Assembly: GCF_020169335.1 (NCBI RefSeq)
Contig: NZ_JAIEZN010000001.1
Span: forward strand, 2,531,805-2,595,804
Length of the DNA stretch: 64,000 nt
Direction: 5' to 3'
DNA from: Devosia aquimaris
GTDB lineage: Bacteria > Pseudomonadota > Alphaproteobacteria > Rhizobiales > Devosiaceae
The translations under genes were made by a program, and so were the position numbers. Numbering within the stretch: the stretch's first letter is position 1; each line of letters starts with the position of its first letter. The notes under the pieces were generated by a model, which worked only from the letters and a program-made list of their open reading frames with translations, did not search any database and was not told the DNA's origin. Of the stretch, positions 25,488 through 33,682 are shown piece by piece.

Positions 25488-26390
25488 TCACAGCGCATCC
25501 TTGGGCAGTCGCTTGACGAGCAGATCAGTAAATCGGCGCACTTTTGAGGCGATGTTCTTGTTGGCCGGATACACCGCATGCACGGGGACGGTGCCGACCG
25601 GCCAATCCCTGAGAAGCTGGACGAGGCGCCCGCTCTTCAGGTCCGGCCCGATCTGGAAGCGGGGCAGCAAGGTCACCCCCGCCCCGGCGATGGCCACATC
25701 CCGCAGGCTGATGCCGTCATTGACCCGATAGCGTGGCGCAATGGGCACGCGCACCGTCTGCTCCTTGTTCCGGAACTGCCACACATTGCCCCAGCGCAGC
25801 CCGGAGAAGTGCAGCAGCGTATGGGCGGCAAGGTCCCCCGGCTCCTTGGGAACCCCATGCCGGGTGATATAGTCGGGGGAGGCGCAGATCATCAGCGGCG
25901 AATCCCCGATGTGGCGGGTGATCAGGTTCGGCTCCACCGAGATCACGCCGCGGATCGCCAGGTCATATCCATCCTCGATCAGGTTGACCGAGGCATGTGA
26001 GAACGACAAATCGATCGACAGGGCCGGGTTCTCGATCAGGAACTCCGCAATGATGGGCGCCAGGTGCAATTGCCCAAAATCGGGCGGCGCCGACATCTTG
26101 AGGCGGCCCACGATCTCTTCCTGATAGCTCAGCGCCGCCCGCTCGGCCTCGCGGATTTGCGGCAGCACGCCGTTGAGTGCCTCGAGATAGGCCTGGCCCG
26201 CCTCGGTCAACACCACATTGCGCGTCGAGCGGTGCAGCAGGCGGATGCCGGTCTTGGTTTCCAGTGCCTTGACCTGGGCACCAATGGTGGCGCGGGACAT
26301 GCCCATCTCGCTGGCTGCCCTGGTGAAATTGAGATGCCTAGCGACGGCCAGGAACGCGGCGATGCCCTCCAGCGGGTCCAGCGACTTCAT
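25488..26390 (-). CDS. LysR-family transcriptional regulator
   Basis: 300 residues. The N-terminal winged helix (EGIAAFLAVARHLNFTRAASEMGMSRATIGAQVKALETKTGIRLLHRSTRNVVLTEAG) and C-terminal effector domain (LATRGVISVEPNLITRHIG, GAGVTLLPRF) are canonical, closest to the CrgA/DhcR-like subgroup that often controls a divergent neighbour. The divergent gene here is a cupin protein; an inverted repeat lies between them. Confidence 0.9.
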   Translation of the reverse strand: MKSLDPLEGIAAFLAVARHLNFTRAASEMGMSRATIGAQVKALETKTGIRLLHRSTRNVVLTEAGQAYLEALNGVLPQIREAERAALSYQEEIVGRLKMSAPPDFGQLHLAPIIAEFLIENPALSIDLSFSHASVNLIEDGYDLAIRGVISVEPNLITRHIGDSPLMICASPDYITRHGVPKEPGDLAAHTLLHFSGLRWGNVWQFRNKEQTVRVPIAPRYRVNDGISLRDVAIAGAGVTLLPRFQIGPDLKSGRLVQLLRDWPVGTVPVHAVYPANKNIASKVRRFTDLLVKRLPKDAL

Positions 26391-26417
26391 GCGCGATTAT
26401 CCAGCCAATGTTGTCCG

Positions 26418-26434
26418 ATGATCGGTCTTATCAT
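26418..26434. promoter_or_regulatory. Candidate LysR binding dyad
   Basis: ATGAT-N7-ATCAT in the 123-bp gap between the LysR gene and the cupin gene, 28 bp from the LysR start. It is LysR-like in size but does not contain a strict T-N11-A core. Confidence 0.4.
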
Positions 26435-26513
26435 TCTTCTGCCTTTCGATAAACAGAGCGCAAGCAAAAGCCGACCGGCAAAAGCGAAAGACTTCAATCG
26501 ACAGGACAACACA

Positions 26514-26969
26514 ATGACCAAGACAGCAAACAACCTCTGGTTCATGACCGCCCATCTGATCATCCACCTCGAACAGCAAGACAATGCCGACGGGCTCTCC
26601 ATCATCGAGCACCGCATGGCCAAAGGTTTTGCGCCGCCGCTGCATGTCCATCACGACGAAAACGAGACCTTTTTCATCCTCGATGGTGATTTCCGCTTCC
26701 AGCGCGATGGCGCGGTGCTCCACGCTGGTCGTGGCGATACCATCTATCTGCCCAAGGGCTCGGTGCATGGCTTCCGCGTGCTGTCCGAGCAGGCACGCTG
26801 CCTGACCATGACCCACGGCCGCTTCGAAGACATGGTCCGGGCCGCCGCGCGGCCTGCCGCCATGGACGGCCTGCCCGAGCAGCTTCCGCCCACGCTGGAG
26901 CAGCAGCAGGCCCTGGCCAGCATCTGCGCCGCCCATGGTATCGACCTTCTAGGCCCGCCGATCGACTGA
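26514..26969 (+). CDS. Cupin-domain protein
   Basis: 151 residues from the ATG at 26514 with AGGA upstream; the much longer open frame to the left overlaps lysR antisense and is not coding. Cupin motif 1 appears as PPLHVHHDENETFFILDGDFRF (His, His, Glu metal ligands) and motif 2 as GDTIYLPKGSVHGFRVL. Single-domain cupins of this sort include quercetinase-like dioxygenases and simple binding proteins; the substrate is unknown. A strong terminator follows at 26990. Expression is probably under the divergent LysR. Confidence 0.85.
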   Translation: MTKTANNLWFMTAHLIIHLEQQDNADGLSIIEHRMAKGFAPPLHVHHDENETFFILDGDFRFQRDGAVLHAGRGDTIYLPKGSVHGFRVLSEQARCLTMTHGRFEDMVRAAARPAAMDGLPEQLPPTLEQQQALASICAAHGIDLLGPPID

Positions 26970-26989
26970 TTGGCGCACCCCAGGCCACT

Positions 26990-27025
26990 GCGGTCGGGAC
27001 GTCGCCGTCCCGGCCGCTTTTCTTT
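26990..27025 (+). terminator. Intrinsic terminator of the cupin gene
   Basis: A 12-bp stem with one T-G wobble (GCGGTCGGGACG with CGTCCCGGCCGC) around TCGC is followed by TTTTCTTT, 20 bp after the cupin stop codon. Confidence 0.88.
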
Positions 27026-27144
27026 GAGGCGGCGCGGAGGGGGAAGGATTGGCCCGGATACTGCGGCGCTCTCGCGCTAGGCCCCGCGGTCTGGGCGGCT
27101 GCCTGAAATCCACCGTCCCATCGTGACGGCTGATCGTGCGACGC

Positions 27145-27864
27145 CTAGCGCGATAGATCCCGAACCGGGCGAACGTGATCCTCGAACGGCACGTGTCTCC
27201 GGTGAAAAGGGGCACCTTCGTCGATTTCCGGCCGGCTGATCCGGTCCATTCGAAAGTGACGAAAGTCCTGCCGCGTCGGATCCCAGGCCACCAGATACCA
27301 GAGAGGCGGCAGGATCAGCATGGCCTGTGGTTCGACATGTCGCTCCGATCCAGCGCCCTTTGCGTCGCGATAGAGCATGCGCAAGCGCCGTCTGTGCAGA
27401 AATGCCGTCTCGAACGCGGGGAGCAGCGCCGGGTCCATTTCCCCCATGTTCGAAATATCGACCAGGGGTGACAGCTGCCCGACATAGAGGCAATCCAGAA
27501 ATCGGCGCAAGTCGCGCACCTTGTCCGGTGGCAGGGCCTTCTCGATCTTTGCAAGCCCGGCATCGGCCAGCCCCGCAAAGGGCAGATTCCCGGCGGCCCG
27601 CATGGAGGCAACGCTGATGAGCAGCGCAAAGACCTCGGCGACCGAAAGCCGAGCCATGGTCTGGACGGACTGCGGATCAAGCTGCAGACCGCCGCCGCGA
27701 CCCGGTTCGGAATGAATGACGAAGCCCTCGTCTCGCAGCGCGCTGATGTCACGCAATATCGTGCGCCTGGACGCACCGACCTCCGCGGCCAGTTCGGCGA
27801 TCGTGGACGTGCCGGTGCGGCGCAGGCTGCGCACGATGGCGTCTTGTCGGAGGCGAGCTGTCAT
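27145..27864 (-). CDS. WYL-domain transcriptional regulator
   Basis: 239 residues. The DeoR-like helix-turn-helix (TSTIAELAAEVGASRRTILRDISALRDEGFVIHSEPGRGGG) and WYL-type ligand domain (PLWYLVAWDPTRQDFRHFRMDRI) are clear. It is divergent from an epoxide hydrolase-like gene, and a near-perfect 25-bp palindrome lies in the 87-bp gap, so it most likely represses both. Confidence 0.88.
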   Translation of the reverse strand: MTARLRQDAIVRSLRRTGTSTIAELAAEVGASRRTILRDISALRDEGFVIHSEPGRGGGLQLDPQSVQTMARLSVAEVFALLISVASMRAAGNLPFAGLADAGLAKIEKALPPDKVRDLRRFLDCLYVGQLSPLVDISNMGEMDPALLPAFETAFLHRRRLRMLYRDAKGAGSERHVEPQAMLILPPLWYLVAWDPTRQDFRHFRMDRISRPEIDEGAPFHRRHVPFEDHVRPVRDLSR

Positions 27865-27882
27865 TGGACCACGCTGTCATTC

Positions 27883-27907
27883 AATGGTGTCAAAGTTTGG
27901 CACCATT
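27883..27907. promoter_or_regulatory. Candidate operator of the WYL regulator / hydrolase pair
   Basis: 25-bp palindrome: arms AATGGTGTCAAA and TTTGGCACCATT around a single G, with 11 of 12 pairs matching. It starts 19 bp upstream of the regulator start codon and ends 45 bp before the hydrolase start. Confidence 0.65.
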
Positions 27908-27951
27908 CGCCTTTAGTCAGCGGCTGCACATCTCAGCAAGGCGAAAAATCT

Positions 27952-28896
27952 ATGCTCAATACAATCGACTTTCCCCAGCCCACCCTTGTCGCGGTCAATG
28001 GTGTGGAGCTCGAAGTCTTCGAGGCCGGCAGAGAAAACAAGGGCAATCCCATTGTGCTTTGCCATGGCTGGCCGGAGCTTGCCTTCTCCTGGCGCCATCA
28101 GGTGCCCGCCCTTGTCGCCGCAGGCTACCACGTCATCGTTCCGAACCAGCGCGGCTATGGCAATTCGTCCCGCCCGGCCGACGTGACGGACTATGACATC
28201 GACCATCTTGCCGGCGATCTCGTCGCCCTTCTCGATCACTACCAATACCAGGATGCGACCTTTGTCGGCCACGACTGGGGGGCGATGGTTGTCTGGGGGC
28301 TGACCCTGCTGCATCCCGGCCGCGTCAACAAGGTGATCAATCTGAGCCTGCCCTACCAGGAGCGTGGCGAAACACCCTGGATCGAGTTCCTCGAGCTGAT
28401 CCTGGGCAGCGACTACTATTTCGTTCACTTCAATCGGCAGCCGGGCGTCGCCGACGCCATTCTGGACGCGAACGCAGCCCGCTTCCTGCGCAACCTGTTC
28501 CGCAAGAACGTGCCCCTCCAGGCGCCCGAGCCGGGCATGGCTATGATCAATCTGGCCAGGGCGGAAACGCCGCGCGGCGAGCCCATTATGGATGAGAGCG
28601 CCTTGGCGGTTTACGTCTCGGCCTTCAAAAAGGCCGGGTTCACAGGCGGCATCAACTGGTATCGGAACCTCGACCGCAACTGGCACCTGTTGGCACACGT
28701 CGATCCGATCATCCGTCAGCCAACGCTCATGATCTATGGCGACCGGGATGTGATCCCCAAATTCGAGAAGCTGGCAGACTTCGTGCCCAATGTGGACGTG
28801 GTCAGCCTCGATTGCGGCCATTGGATTCAGGAGGAAATGCCCGAGCAAACCAACCAGGTGATCGTGAACTGGCTGGCACAAAAGAGCGCCACCTGA
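27952..28896 (+). CDS. Alpha/beta hydrolase, epoxide-hydrolase-like
   Basis: 314 residues from the ATG at 27952. HGWPE at 38-42 is the HGxP oxyanion motif; the nucleophile is Asp108 in VGHDWGAMVVW; IIRQPTLMIYGDRDVI carries the acid residue and LDCGHWIQEE the catalytic His. An Asp nucleophile within GHDWG favours soluble epoxide hydrolase (haloalkane dehalogenases share it). It is divergent from a WYL regulator. The substrate is unknown. Confidence 0.85.
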   Translation: MLNTIDFPQPTLVAVNGVELEVFEAGRENKGNPIVLCHGWPELAFSWRHQVPALVAAGYHVIVPNQRGYGNSSRPADVTDYDIDHLAGDLVALLDHYQYQDATFVGHDWGAMVVWGLTLLHPGRVNKVINLSLPYQERGETPWIEFLELILGSDYYFVHFNRQPGVADAILDANAARFLRNLFRKNVPLQAPEPGMAMINLARAETPRGEPIMDESALAVYVSAFKKAGFTGGINWYRNLDRNWHLLAHVDPIIRQPTLMIYGDRDVIPKFEKLADFVPNVDVVSLDCGHWIQEEMPEQTNQVIVNWLAQKSAT

Positions 28897-28919
28897 TCCC
28901 TGGATCTTTCCACGCCCCA

Positions 28920-28947
28920 TCCACCCCCAGCTTGGCCAGGGGGTGGA
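28920..28947. other. Hairpin in the spacer after the epoxide hydrolase gene
   Basis: TCCACCCCC and GGGGGTGGA form a 9-bp perfect stem around a 10-nt loop, 24 bp after the hydrolase stop. There is no T tract, so it is either a factor-assisted terminator or another intergenic palindrome. The rest of 28897-29099 shows nothing identifiable. Confidence 0.5.
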
Positions 28948-29099
28948 CTGGCCGGCCCAAGGCGTTCAACGACGGCAAGGAAAACGAGCCACCATCCGCT
29001 ACCGCCTTCGTGCTTAAAGACCACGAGAGCCGCCAGTCCGCTGCCGACCCCGTTGTTGCCATCCAAGCCACGGCAATGAGTTCCCAAAAGCTGACGTCC

Positions 29100-29573
29100 C
29101 TACAGCCGAGCGCTTTCCAGCCCATCCGCCATGATCTCTTGGAGACGTGAAAACCCGATGCCGGTGCCGCTCTCGCGCATGTCTCCATCAGCAGAATTGG
29201 CAAAGACAGCCTGTTCGGTGAACGTCATGATGGTCTTGCCATCCTGCCCCTCGAACTCCACCGTTACGAGCGAGGACGAAATGGGGACCTCATTGGTGCG
29301 CATCGTGTAGGCATAGACGATACGCTGGCGCGGATGGACCTCCAGAAAATGCGCCAGCATGGTCTGTTTGGTGCCATCAGGCATGCGCCAGATCACGCTC
29401 TCATGCCCGTCGACCCGGAAGTCGAAACGATCCTCGATCACCTGCCAGTCAGGATGGCAGGCGTTCCAGCGGCGCTTGAGTTCGTGTTCCGACCAGAAGC
29501 GGAAGGCATGCCCAGGACTGCCGGGCAATTCCCGCTCGATAACGAACGACCTGTGGTCAACGGTCACACCCAT
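29100..29573 (-). CDS. SRPBCC-domain protein (AHSA1-like)
   Basis: 157 residues. FVIERELPGSPGHAFRFWSEHELKRRWN at the start and FLEVHPRQRIVYAYTM plus TVEFEGQDGKTIMTFTEQAVF follow the AHSA1/START-like helix-grip fold, which makes a hydrophobic pocket. Such genes commonly follow an ArsR-type regulator, as here: its ATG overlaps the regulator's stop codon (TGATG). It is the third gene of the GST-ArsR-SRPBCC operon. The ligand is unknown. Confidence 0.85.
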   Translation of the reverse strand: MGVTVDHRSFVIERELPGSPGHAFRFWSEHELKRRWNACHPDWQVIEDRFDFRVDGHESVIWRMPDGTKQTMLAHFLEVHPRQRIVYAYTMRTNEVPISSSLVTVEFEGQDGKTIMTFTEQAVFANSADGDMRESGTGIGFSRLQEIMADGLESARL

Positions 29574-29911
29574 CAGTGATCCTTCTTCTCTGGAATCTCC
29601 GCCATCAGGTCAGCCAGACGGTCAAAGGCGGAGTTCAGTTCGCGCTGCCGCTGATCGACCCACGCCGCCAATGTGACGAAGGCGTCCTTCCGCATCTGGA
29701 AGGTCCTGGTACGGCCCGTTTTTTGGCTGACGACAATCCCGCCGTCTTCCAGCACCTTGAGATGCTTTAGCACCGCCGGCAACTGCACGGCCGCAGGAGC
29801 GGCGAGTTCCGTTACTGTTGCCGGACCCTTGCATAGGCGTTCGACAAAACCCCGACGGTACGGGTCGGCCATCACCTCGAAAAACCGGTCCAGATTGTTC
29901 TGTCCTGTCAT
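29573..29911 (-). CDS. ArsR-family winged-helix regulator
   Basis: 112 residues. RRGFVERLCKGPATVTELAAPAAVQLPAVLKHLKVLEDGGIVVSQKTGRTRTFQM is the ArsR winged helix. The metal-sensing ELCVCDL-type motif is absent, as in the ArsR group that pairs with SRPBCC proteins, so a metal sensor is unlikely. It overlaps the GST gene by 4 bp (ATGA) and the SRPBCC gene by 1 bp. Two copies of a TTTCC-N6-GGAAA dyad upstream of the operon are its probable binding sites. Confidence 0.88.
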   Translation of the reverse strand: MTGQNNLDRFFEVMADPYRRGFVERLCKGPATVTELAAPAAVQLPAVLKHLKVLEDGGIVVSQKTGRTRTFQMRKDAFVTLAAWVDQRQRELNSAFDRLADLMAEIPEKKDH

Positions 29912-30594
29912 GACATGGGTTCCAGGAAATGCGCCGGCATGGCCTCCCGATAGGGGAAGAACTTGAAATACGGCTGCGCCTCGGAAAAGACACGCCGTAC
30001 AGACGGTCGCGCGAGCAGGCGTTCGAGATAGTCGCGCAGCATCGGGCGTTCATCGCCGGGCGGATGCACGATTGTGGCAAAGAACAGGGCCGGCAGCGCC
30101 GAACAATCGGCCATCGTAAAGGTATCGCCGGTGATCCATGGCCCGTTGTAGAGCTGTCCTTCGATCATCCTATAGGCCGTGTCCAGCGTAGCCCGTGCTT
30201 CCGCCACACCAAAAGGGTCCGTGGCCCCCTCGGGCCGAATGCGATCCCCGACGATCTTCTGCATCGGAACGCTGACATAGAGGTCAAAGAAGCGGTCCCA
30301 AAGGCGCACGTCGAGCTGAGGGCCAGCATCGTCAGGTATCAGGGGCACTGGGCCGGGGTAATGCCGCTGCAGGTATTCGATCATGATGCTGGTCTCTGCC
30401 ACCACCCGGTTGCCCACGCTGTCATGGAGGACCGGGATCTTGCCGACGGGCCAGCGTTCGATATGCGCCGCCGCAGAACCTGGGTTCGAGAAATCAACGA
30501 GGCTGGCCTCGAACGCAATGTCATTCTCATAGAGTGCGATCAGCACCTTGTGACAAAAGGAGGCAAGCGGGTGGAGATATAAGGTCAGGCTCAT
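29908..30594 (-). CDS. Glutathione S-transferase family protein
   Basis: 228 residues. The thioredoxin-like N-terminal domain starts LTLYLHPLASFCHKVLIALYENDI, contains the cis-proline site VGKIPVLHD and the glutathione-binding AETSIMIEYL; the C-terminal helical domain ends with the PYFKFFPYREAMP segment. It likely conjugates or reduces electrophiles with glutathione in the cytoplasm. It is the first gene of an operon with ArsR and SRPBCC genes and directly follows the double operator. Confidence 0.88.
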   Translation of the reverse strand: MSLTLYLHPLASFCHKVLIALYENDIAFEASLVDFSNPGSAAAHIERWPVGKIPVLHDSVGNRVVAETSIMIEYLQRHYPGPVPLIPDDAGPQLDVRLWDRFFDLYVSVPMQKIVGDRIRPEGATDPFGVAEARATLDTAYRMIEGQLYNGPWITGDTFTMADCSALPALFFATIVHPPGDERPMLRDYLERLLARPSVRRVFSEAQPYFKFFPYREAMPAHFLEPMS

Positions 30595-30607
30595 GGCAAA
30601 TCCATAT

Positions 30608-30625
30608 GTTTCCTTGAGAGGAAAC
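30608..30625. promoter_or_regulatory. Candidate ArsR operator, proximal copy
   Basis: A perfect dyad GTTTCC-N6-GGAAAC, 14 bp upstream of the GST start codon. Its centre is 50 bp from that of the second copy. Confidence 0.65.
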
Positions 30626-30658
30626 TATTATCTGGCCGGCAGTGCCTTGGCAATAAAC

Positions 30659-30674
30659 TTTCCACTAATGGAAA
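30659..30674. promoter_or_regulatory. Candidate ArsR operator, distal copy
   Basis: TTTCC-N6-GGAAA with the same half-sites and spacer as the proximal copy and a different spacer sequence. The 50-bp centre-to-centre distance is about five helical turns, placing both on one face of the DNA. Confidence 0.65.
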
Positions 30675-31024
30675 CTGATTTCAGATTGTCAAACCACGGC
30701 AGCAATGATCGACGTCAATCCAAAAGCCGCCAGTCCCTTTCCCACCCCTGCTTGGTCGTTGCAGGCGTCCAGCAGCGATGTCCGTTTTCGGGAAATCGAC
30801 ATGTTCGCCAAACGGCCGATAGATTGCGCCGTTCGCGCCGGTTCGCTGCAGACCCCGTATTGGCCAACGGGCCTGGTGATGCATTCGTTCGAAATGCCGC
30901 CAGGTTGACCTGAAGCGCAACGGGCAGTGCTGCCGGTTGCGGATCGATTGTTCCCGTGCCATTTTCCCTGTGTAGCGACCGCACGATCCAGGGTTGGTCT
31001 GGACGGTCATGTCGCTGCCGGTGG

Positions 31025-32266
31025 GTGCACGAATTATCTAGCATAGCTGGTCTGGGACGACGTGAGCTCGTCCTGCTTGTCGCTGCCCTGATGGGCCTCA
31101 GTTCCATTGCTCTCGACATCATGCTCGCCGCGCTGCCCGATATTGGCCGCGCGATGGGGACAACCGCGCCCAATCTGGCGCAGTTGACTGTGGGTGTCTT
31201 CCTTGCGGGTGCAGCCGTCGCGGCGTTCCTGGTCGGCCCGATCGCGGACGCCTATGGACGCCGCCTGCCGATCTTGGCCGGACTGACATTGTTTGTGGTC
31301 GCTTCCCTGCTCGCGCCATTCGCGCAAAGCATGGAGGTGCTGCTCGCGCTTCGCCTCGTCCAGGGGTTGGGTGTCGGCACCACACGACTGTCCCAGGCCG
31401 TCTTGCGGGATCATTTTTCCGGCAGCGAGATGGCAGAAGCCATGTCGCTGTCGTTGATGGCCTTCCTCATTCTGCCGGTCGTGGCGCCTCTGATAGGTCA
31501 GGCCATTTTGTTGGTCGCTGGCTGGCAGGCCATCTTCCTGACAATGGCGGCTCTCGGACTGGCCGTGCTGGTGTGGACATGGTGCAAACTGCCCGAGACT
31601 TTGGCGCCGGAGAACCGTCGATCCCTCAGCTTTCGCTCGATCTGGGGCGGCCTCGCCATTATCGCTAAGGACCGCAATGCCCTCGGCTATGGCTTCGCCG
31701 CCATGGTGCTGCTGGGGGCACTCTACGGCTTCATTGCCACGGCCCAGCCGGTTTATGGCGAGGCATTCGGGCTTGGAGGATTCTTCGCCTTTGCAATGGC
31801 GGCGACAGCAATTGTCCAGTCTGGAGCAGCCTTTGTCTGTTCGCGCCTCATCCGGCGCTTCGGTGCTCCGGCCATCGGCCTGATTGCCCTGTCCGCCTAT
31901 GTCGGGTTTGCGGCGGTTCTGGTGGTCGCGCTGTCTCTGGATATGTTGCCCTTCTGGCTGTTCTTGTTCCTGATCACCGGGATGATGGCCATGTTCACTT
32001 GGGCCGACGCCACGCTGGGGGCCCTCTCGATGACGAACCTGGGCAAGGTTGCTGGCACCGCTGCGTCGGCATTTGGCGCCATCCAGGCCATGGGAGCCAC
32101 GCTGCTCGGGTCAGTGATTGGGCAGGGCTACGATGGCACGCCGGGGTCCCTGGCATGGGGATCGCTCATTCTGGGTAGCGTCTCCCTCATGGCGATCTTC
32201 TGGGCGAGAGGGGCTCGATCCAAGGGCACGGGCCAGGCAAGGGAGCGCCCGATGTCCGCCTCTTGA
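31025..32266 (+). CDS. MFS transporter, Bcr/CflA-type drug exporter
   Basis: About 413 residues if the GTG at 31025 is the start. The motif before the first helix, GRRELVLLVAALMGL, fits the Bcr/CflA N-terminus, which requires a start upstream of the first internal ATG; an ATG at 30956 gives an unlikely basic leader. Twelve hydrophobic segments are visible, with the MFS motif A GPIADAYGRRLPIL and RLVQGLGVGTTRLSQAVLRD. It should be a proton-driven drug or metabolite exporter. The motif-C-like glycines are partly retained. The substrate is unknown. Confidence 0.8.
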   Translation: MHELSSIAGLGRRELVLLVAALMGLSSIALDIMLAALPDIGRAMGTTAPNLAQLTVGVFLAGAAVAAFLVGPIADAYGRRLPILAGLTLFVVASLLAPFAQSMEVLLALRLVQGLGVGTTRLSQAVLRDHFSGSEMAEAMSLSLMAFLILPVVAPLIGQAILLVAGWQAIFLTMAALGLAVLVWTWCKLPETLAPENRRSLSFRSIWGGLAIIAKDRNALGYGFAAMVLLGALYGFIATAQPVYGEAFGLGGFFAFAMAATAIVQSGAAFVCSRLIRRFGAPAIGLIALSAYVGFAAVLVVALSLDMLPFWLFLFLITGMMAMFTWADATLGALSMTNLGKVAGTAASAFGAIQAMGATLLGSVIGQGYDGTPGSLAWGSLILGSVSLMAIFWARGARSKGTGQARERPMSAS

Positions 32267-32305
32267 ACGCCGCGGCCTCAGCGACGCACGAGCCCAACCG
32301 GGGCC

Positions 32306-33277
32306 CTACTGGCTCTGCTGGGTAATGAACGCGTCAAACGCTGCCAGCACCTGGCCGCGGATCACATCGGTTTCCATGAACAGCTCGTGTCGCGCCCCGG
32401 CGATGACCACATGGCGGCCGATGCGCATGCGCAGGCCCAACTGCTCGATCGCGCCGGGGGAAACAACTTCGTCCCGCGCCGCGGCCAGCATCAAGAGCGG
32501 CACCTTGATGCGGGCCGGGAAGCTGTCGCTGGTCGCCTCGGCCATGGCGCCCATGGCGGCGGCCACCCAGCGCACAGTGGGAGAACCGATGCCCAGGTCC
32601 GGCCGGGCACGCAGCACATCCACCATGCGCATGTAGCGGATGAGATCGCCGGTCAGCGGATTGCCCGGGAAGGTGGCTTCCGAAGCCGGCTTGTCGGCCT
32701 TGCGGGCGACGGGCAATCGGCCTAGGCCGAAAAAGCTCAGCACTTCGGCAACCCGCGCCATGCCCGCCATGCTCAGCGGCTGCCGGTCGAGCGCCACCAT
32801 GGGCGCCGAAACCAGCACGCGATCAAACATCATGCGATCATTGATGGCGGCATTGAGCGAGACCAGCCCGCCCATCGAATGGCCCACCAGATAGAACGGC
32901 GGCGGGCATTCGGGCAAAAGCATATGGCCGTGAAAGCTCTTCAGGTCCGTCCAGTAGTCCTCGAAGCGGTCGACATAGCCCAGGCTCTTGTTGCCGATCA
33001 GCCGCTCCGAGCCGCCCTGGCCGCGCCAGTCGAAGGTGGCGACGGAAAAGCCGCGCCGGCGGAAATCGGCAACGGTCTCGAAATATTTCTCGATGAACTC
33101 GGTGCGCCCTTGCACCAGGCATATCGTGCCGCGATGCGCCCCTTCCGACTTGGGCCAGATAGCATAGCGCAGGCGCACATTGTCCGAAGTGGTCATGAAG
33201 CCCACCCGTGCGCCCTCGGGCACCGGATTGGACGCAATATTGACCAGGCTGGCGTCGGGGGAGGCTTGGGATGTCAT
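32306..33277 (-). CDS. Alpha/beta hydrolase, lysophospholipase (PldB)-like
   Basis: 323 residues from the ATG at 33275-33277; the 51-codon extension upstream crosses a terminator hairpin and is unlikely. Serine nucleophile Ser134 lies in VGHSMGGLVS, FDWRGQGGSERL follows the monoacylglycerol lipase / lysophospholipase pattern, and AAARDEVVSPGA and GARHELFMETD give the acid and His. It probably hydrolyses lysophospholipids or monoglycerides. It is convergent with the MFS gene. Confidence 0.85.
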   Translation of the reverse strand: MTSQASPDASLVNIASNPVPEGARVGFMTTSDNVRLRYAIWPKSEGAHRGTICLVQGRTEFIEKYFETVADFRRRGFSVATFDWRGQGGSERLIGNKSLGYVDRFEDYWTDLKSFHGHMLLPECPPPFYLVGHSMGGLVSLNAAINDRMMFDRVLVSAPMVALDRQPLSMAGMARVAEVLSFFGLGRLPVARKADKPASEATFPGNPLTGDLIRYMRMVDVLRARPDLGIGSPTVRWVAAAMGAMAEATSDSFPARIKVPLLMLAAARDEVVSPGAIEQLGLRMRIGRHVVIAGARHELFMETDVIRGQVLAAFDAFITQQSQ

Positions 33278-33322
33278 GTTATGGGCCGCTCGTGTCGATG
33301 GCTGACTTAGAGCAAACACCGG

Positions 33323-33356
33323 CCAAAAAGAAAACCGGCATCCCGTAGGATGCCGG
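33323..33356 (-). terminator. Orphan intrinsic terminator
   Basis: On the minus strand the stem CCGGCATCC/GGATGCCGG (9 bp, 4-nt loop, forward 33335-33356) is followed by TTTTCTTTTT. No minus-strand gene precedes it; the next gene on that strand begins downstream at 33277. It could end a small RNA or act as an attenuator for the hydrolase gene. Confidence 0.75.
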
Positions 33357-33540
33357 CTTTCATACGACGACCCGGGCGGGGGGCGGATGACAGGGCCGCC
33401 GCAATGATCCAGGAACAATCCTGCGATCATTACCCCGTTCTAAAACAGCCGGCCTGAACCTGAACGGACCGAGACGTTCAGTCTGGGTTCACCATTGTGG
33501 CGCCGTCGCATTTTCCGCACTGTTCCGCCATTTTTGGGGT

Positions 33541-33568
33541 CTTGAACCGGAAAAATCCACGCCCATAT
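33541..33568 (+). promoter_or_regulatory. RpoH (sigma-32) promoter of hsp20
   Basis: CTTGAA (33541-33546), a 16-bp spacer and CCATAT (33563-33568) match the heat-shock sigma consensus CTTGAA / CCCCATAT closely. It would start transcription about 110 nt upstream of the hsp20 ATG. Confidence 0.8.
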
Positions 33569-33663
33569 CTGAGCCGTTCGCCGGATTATCCGGGAACCCC
33601 GACCTCCGATTTCTGGGCTCGCCTAATGCTGGGAGCACAACAGGAGACCACCGGGACATCCAC

Positions 33664-33682
33664 GTTGCTTTACGGAGAATGT
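33664..33682 (+). promoter_or_regulatory. Possible ROSE-type RNA thermometer around the hsp20 ribosome site
   Basis: GTTGCT is followed after UUAC by the ribosome site GGAGAA. UUGCU upstream of a GGAG Shine-Dalgarno, able to pair with it with a bulged or opposed G, is the ROSE signature. Only the terminal hairpin was judged by eye; the full leader fold was not computed. Confidence 0.45.

Larger units (their letters stand above)
30595..31024. other. 430-bp intergenic region between GST operon and MFS gene
   Basis: The first 80 bp hold the twin TTTCC-N6-GGAAA operator of the GST operon. The remaining 350 bp contain no convincing gene, terminator or repeat; weak open frames there lack ribosome sites. 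The MFS start codon is uncertain, so the region could be shorter. Confidence 0.5.

Noticed and set aside
30956..31024. ATG start of the MFS gene at 30956
   Set aside because: It adds a charged, cysteine-containing leader unlike MFS N-termini; a GTG at 31025 gives a more typical start, though this remains uncertain.
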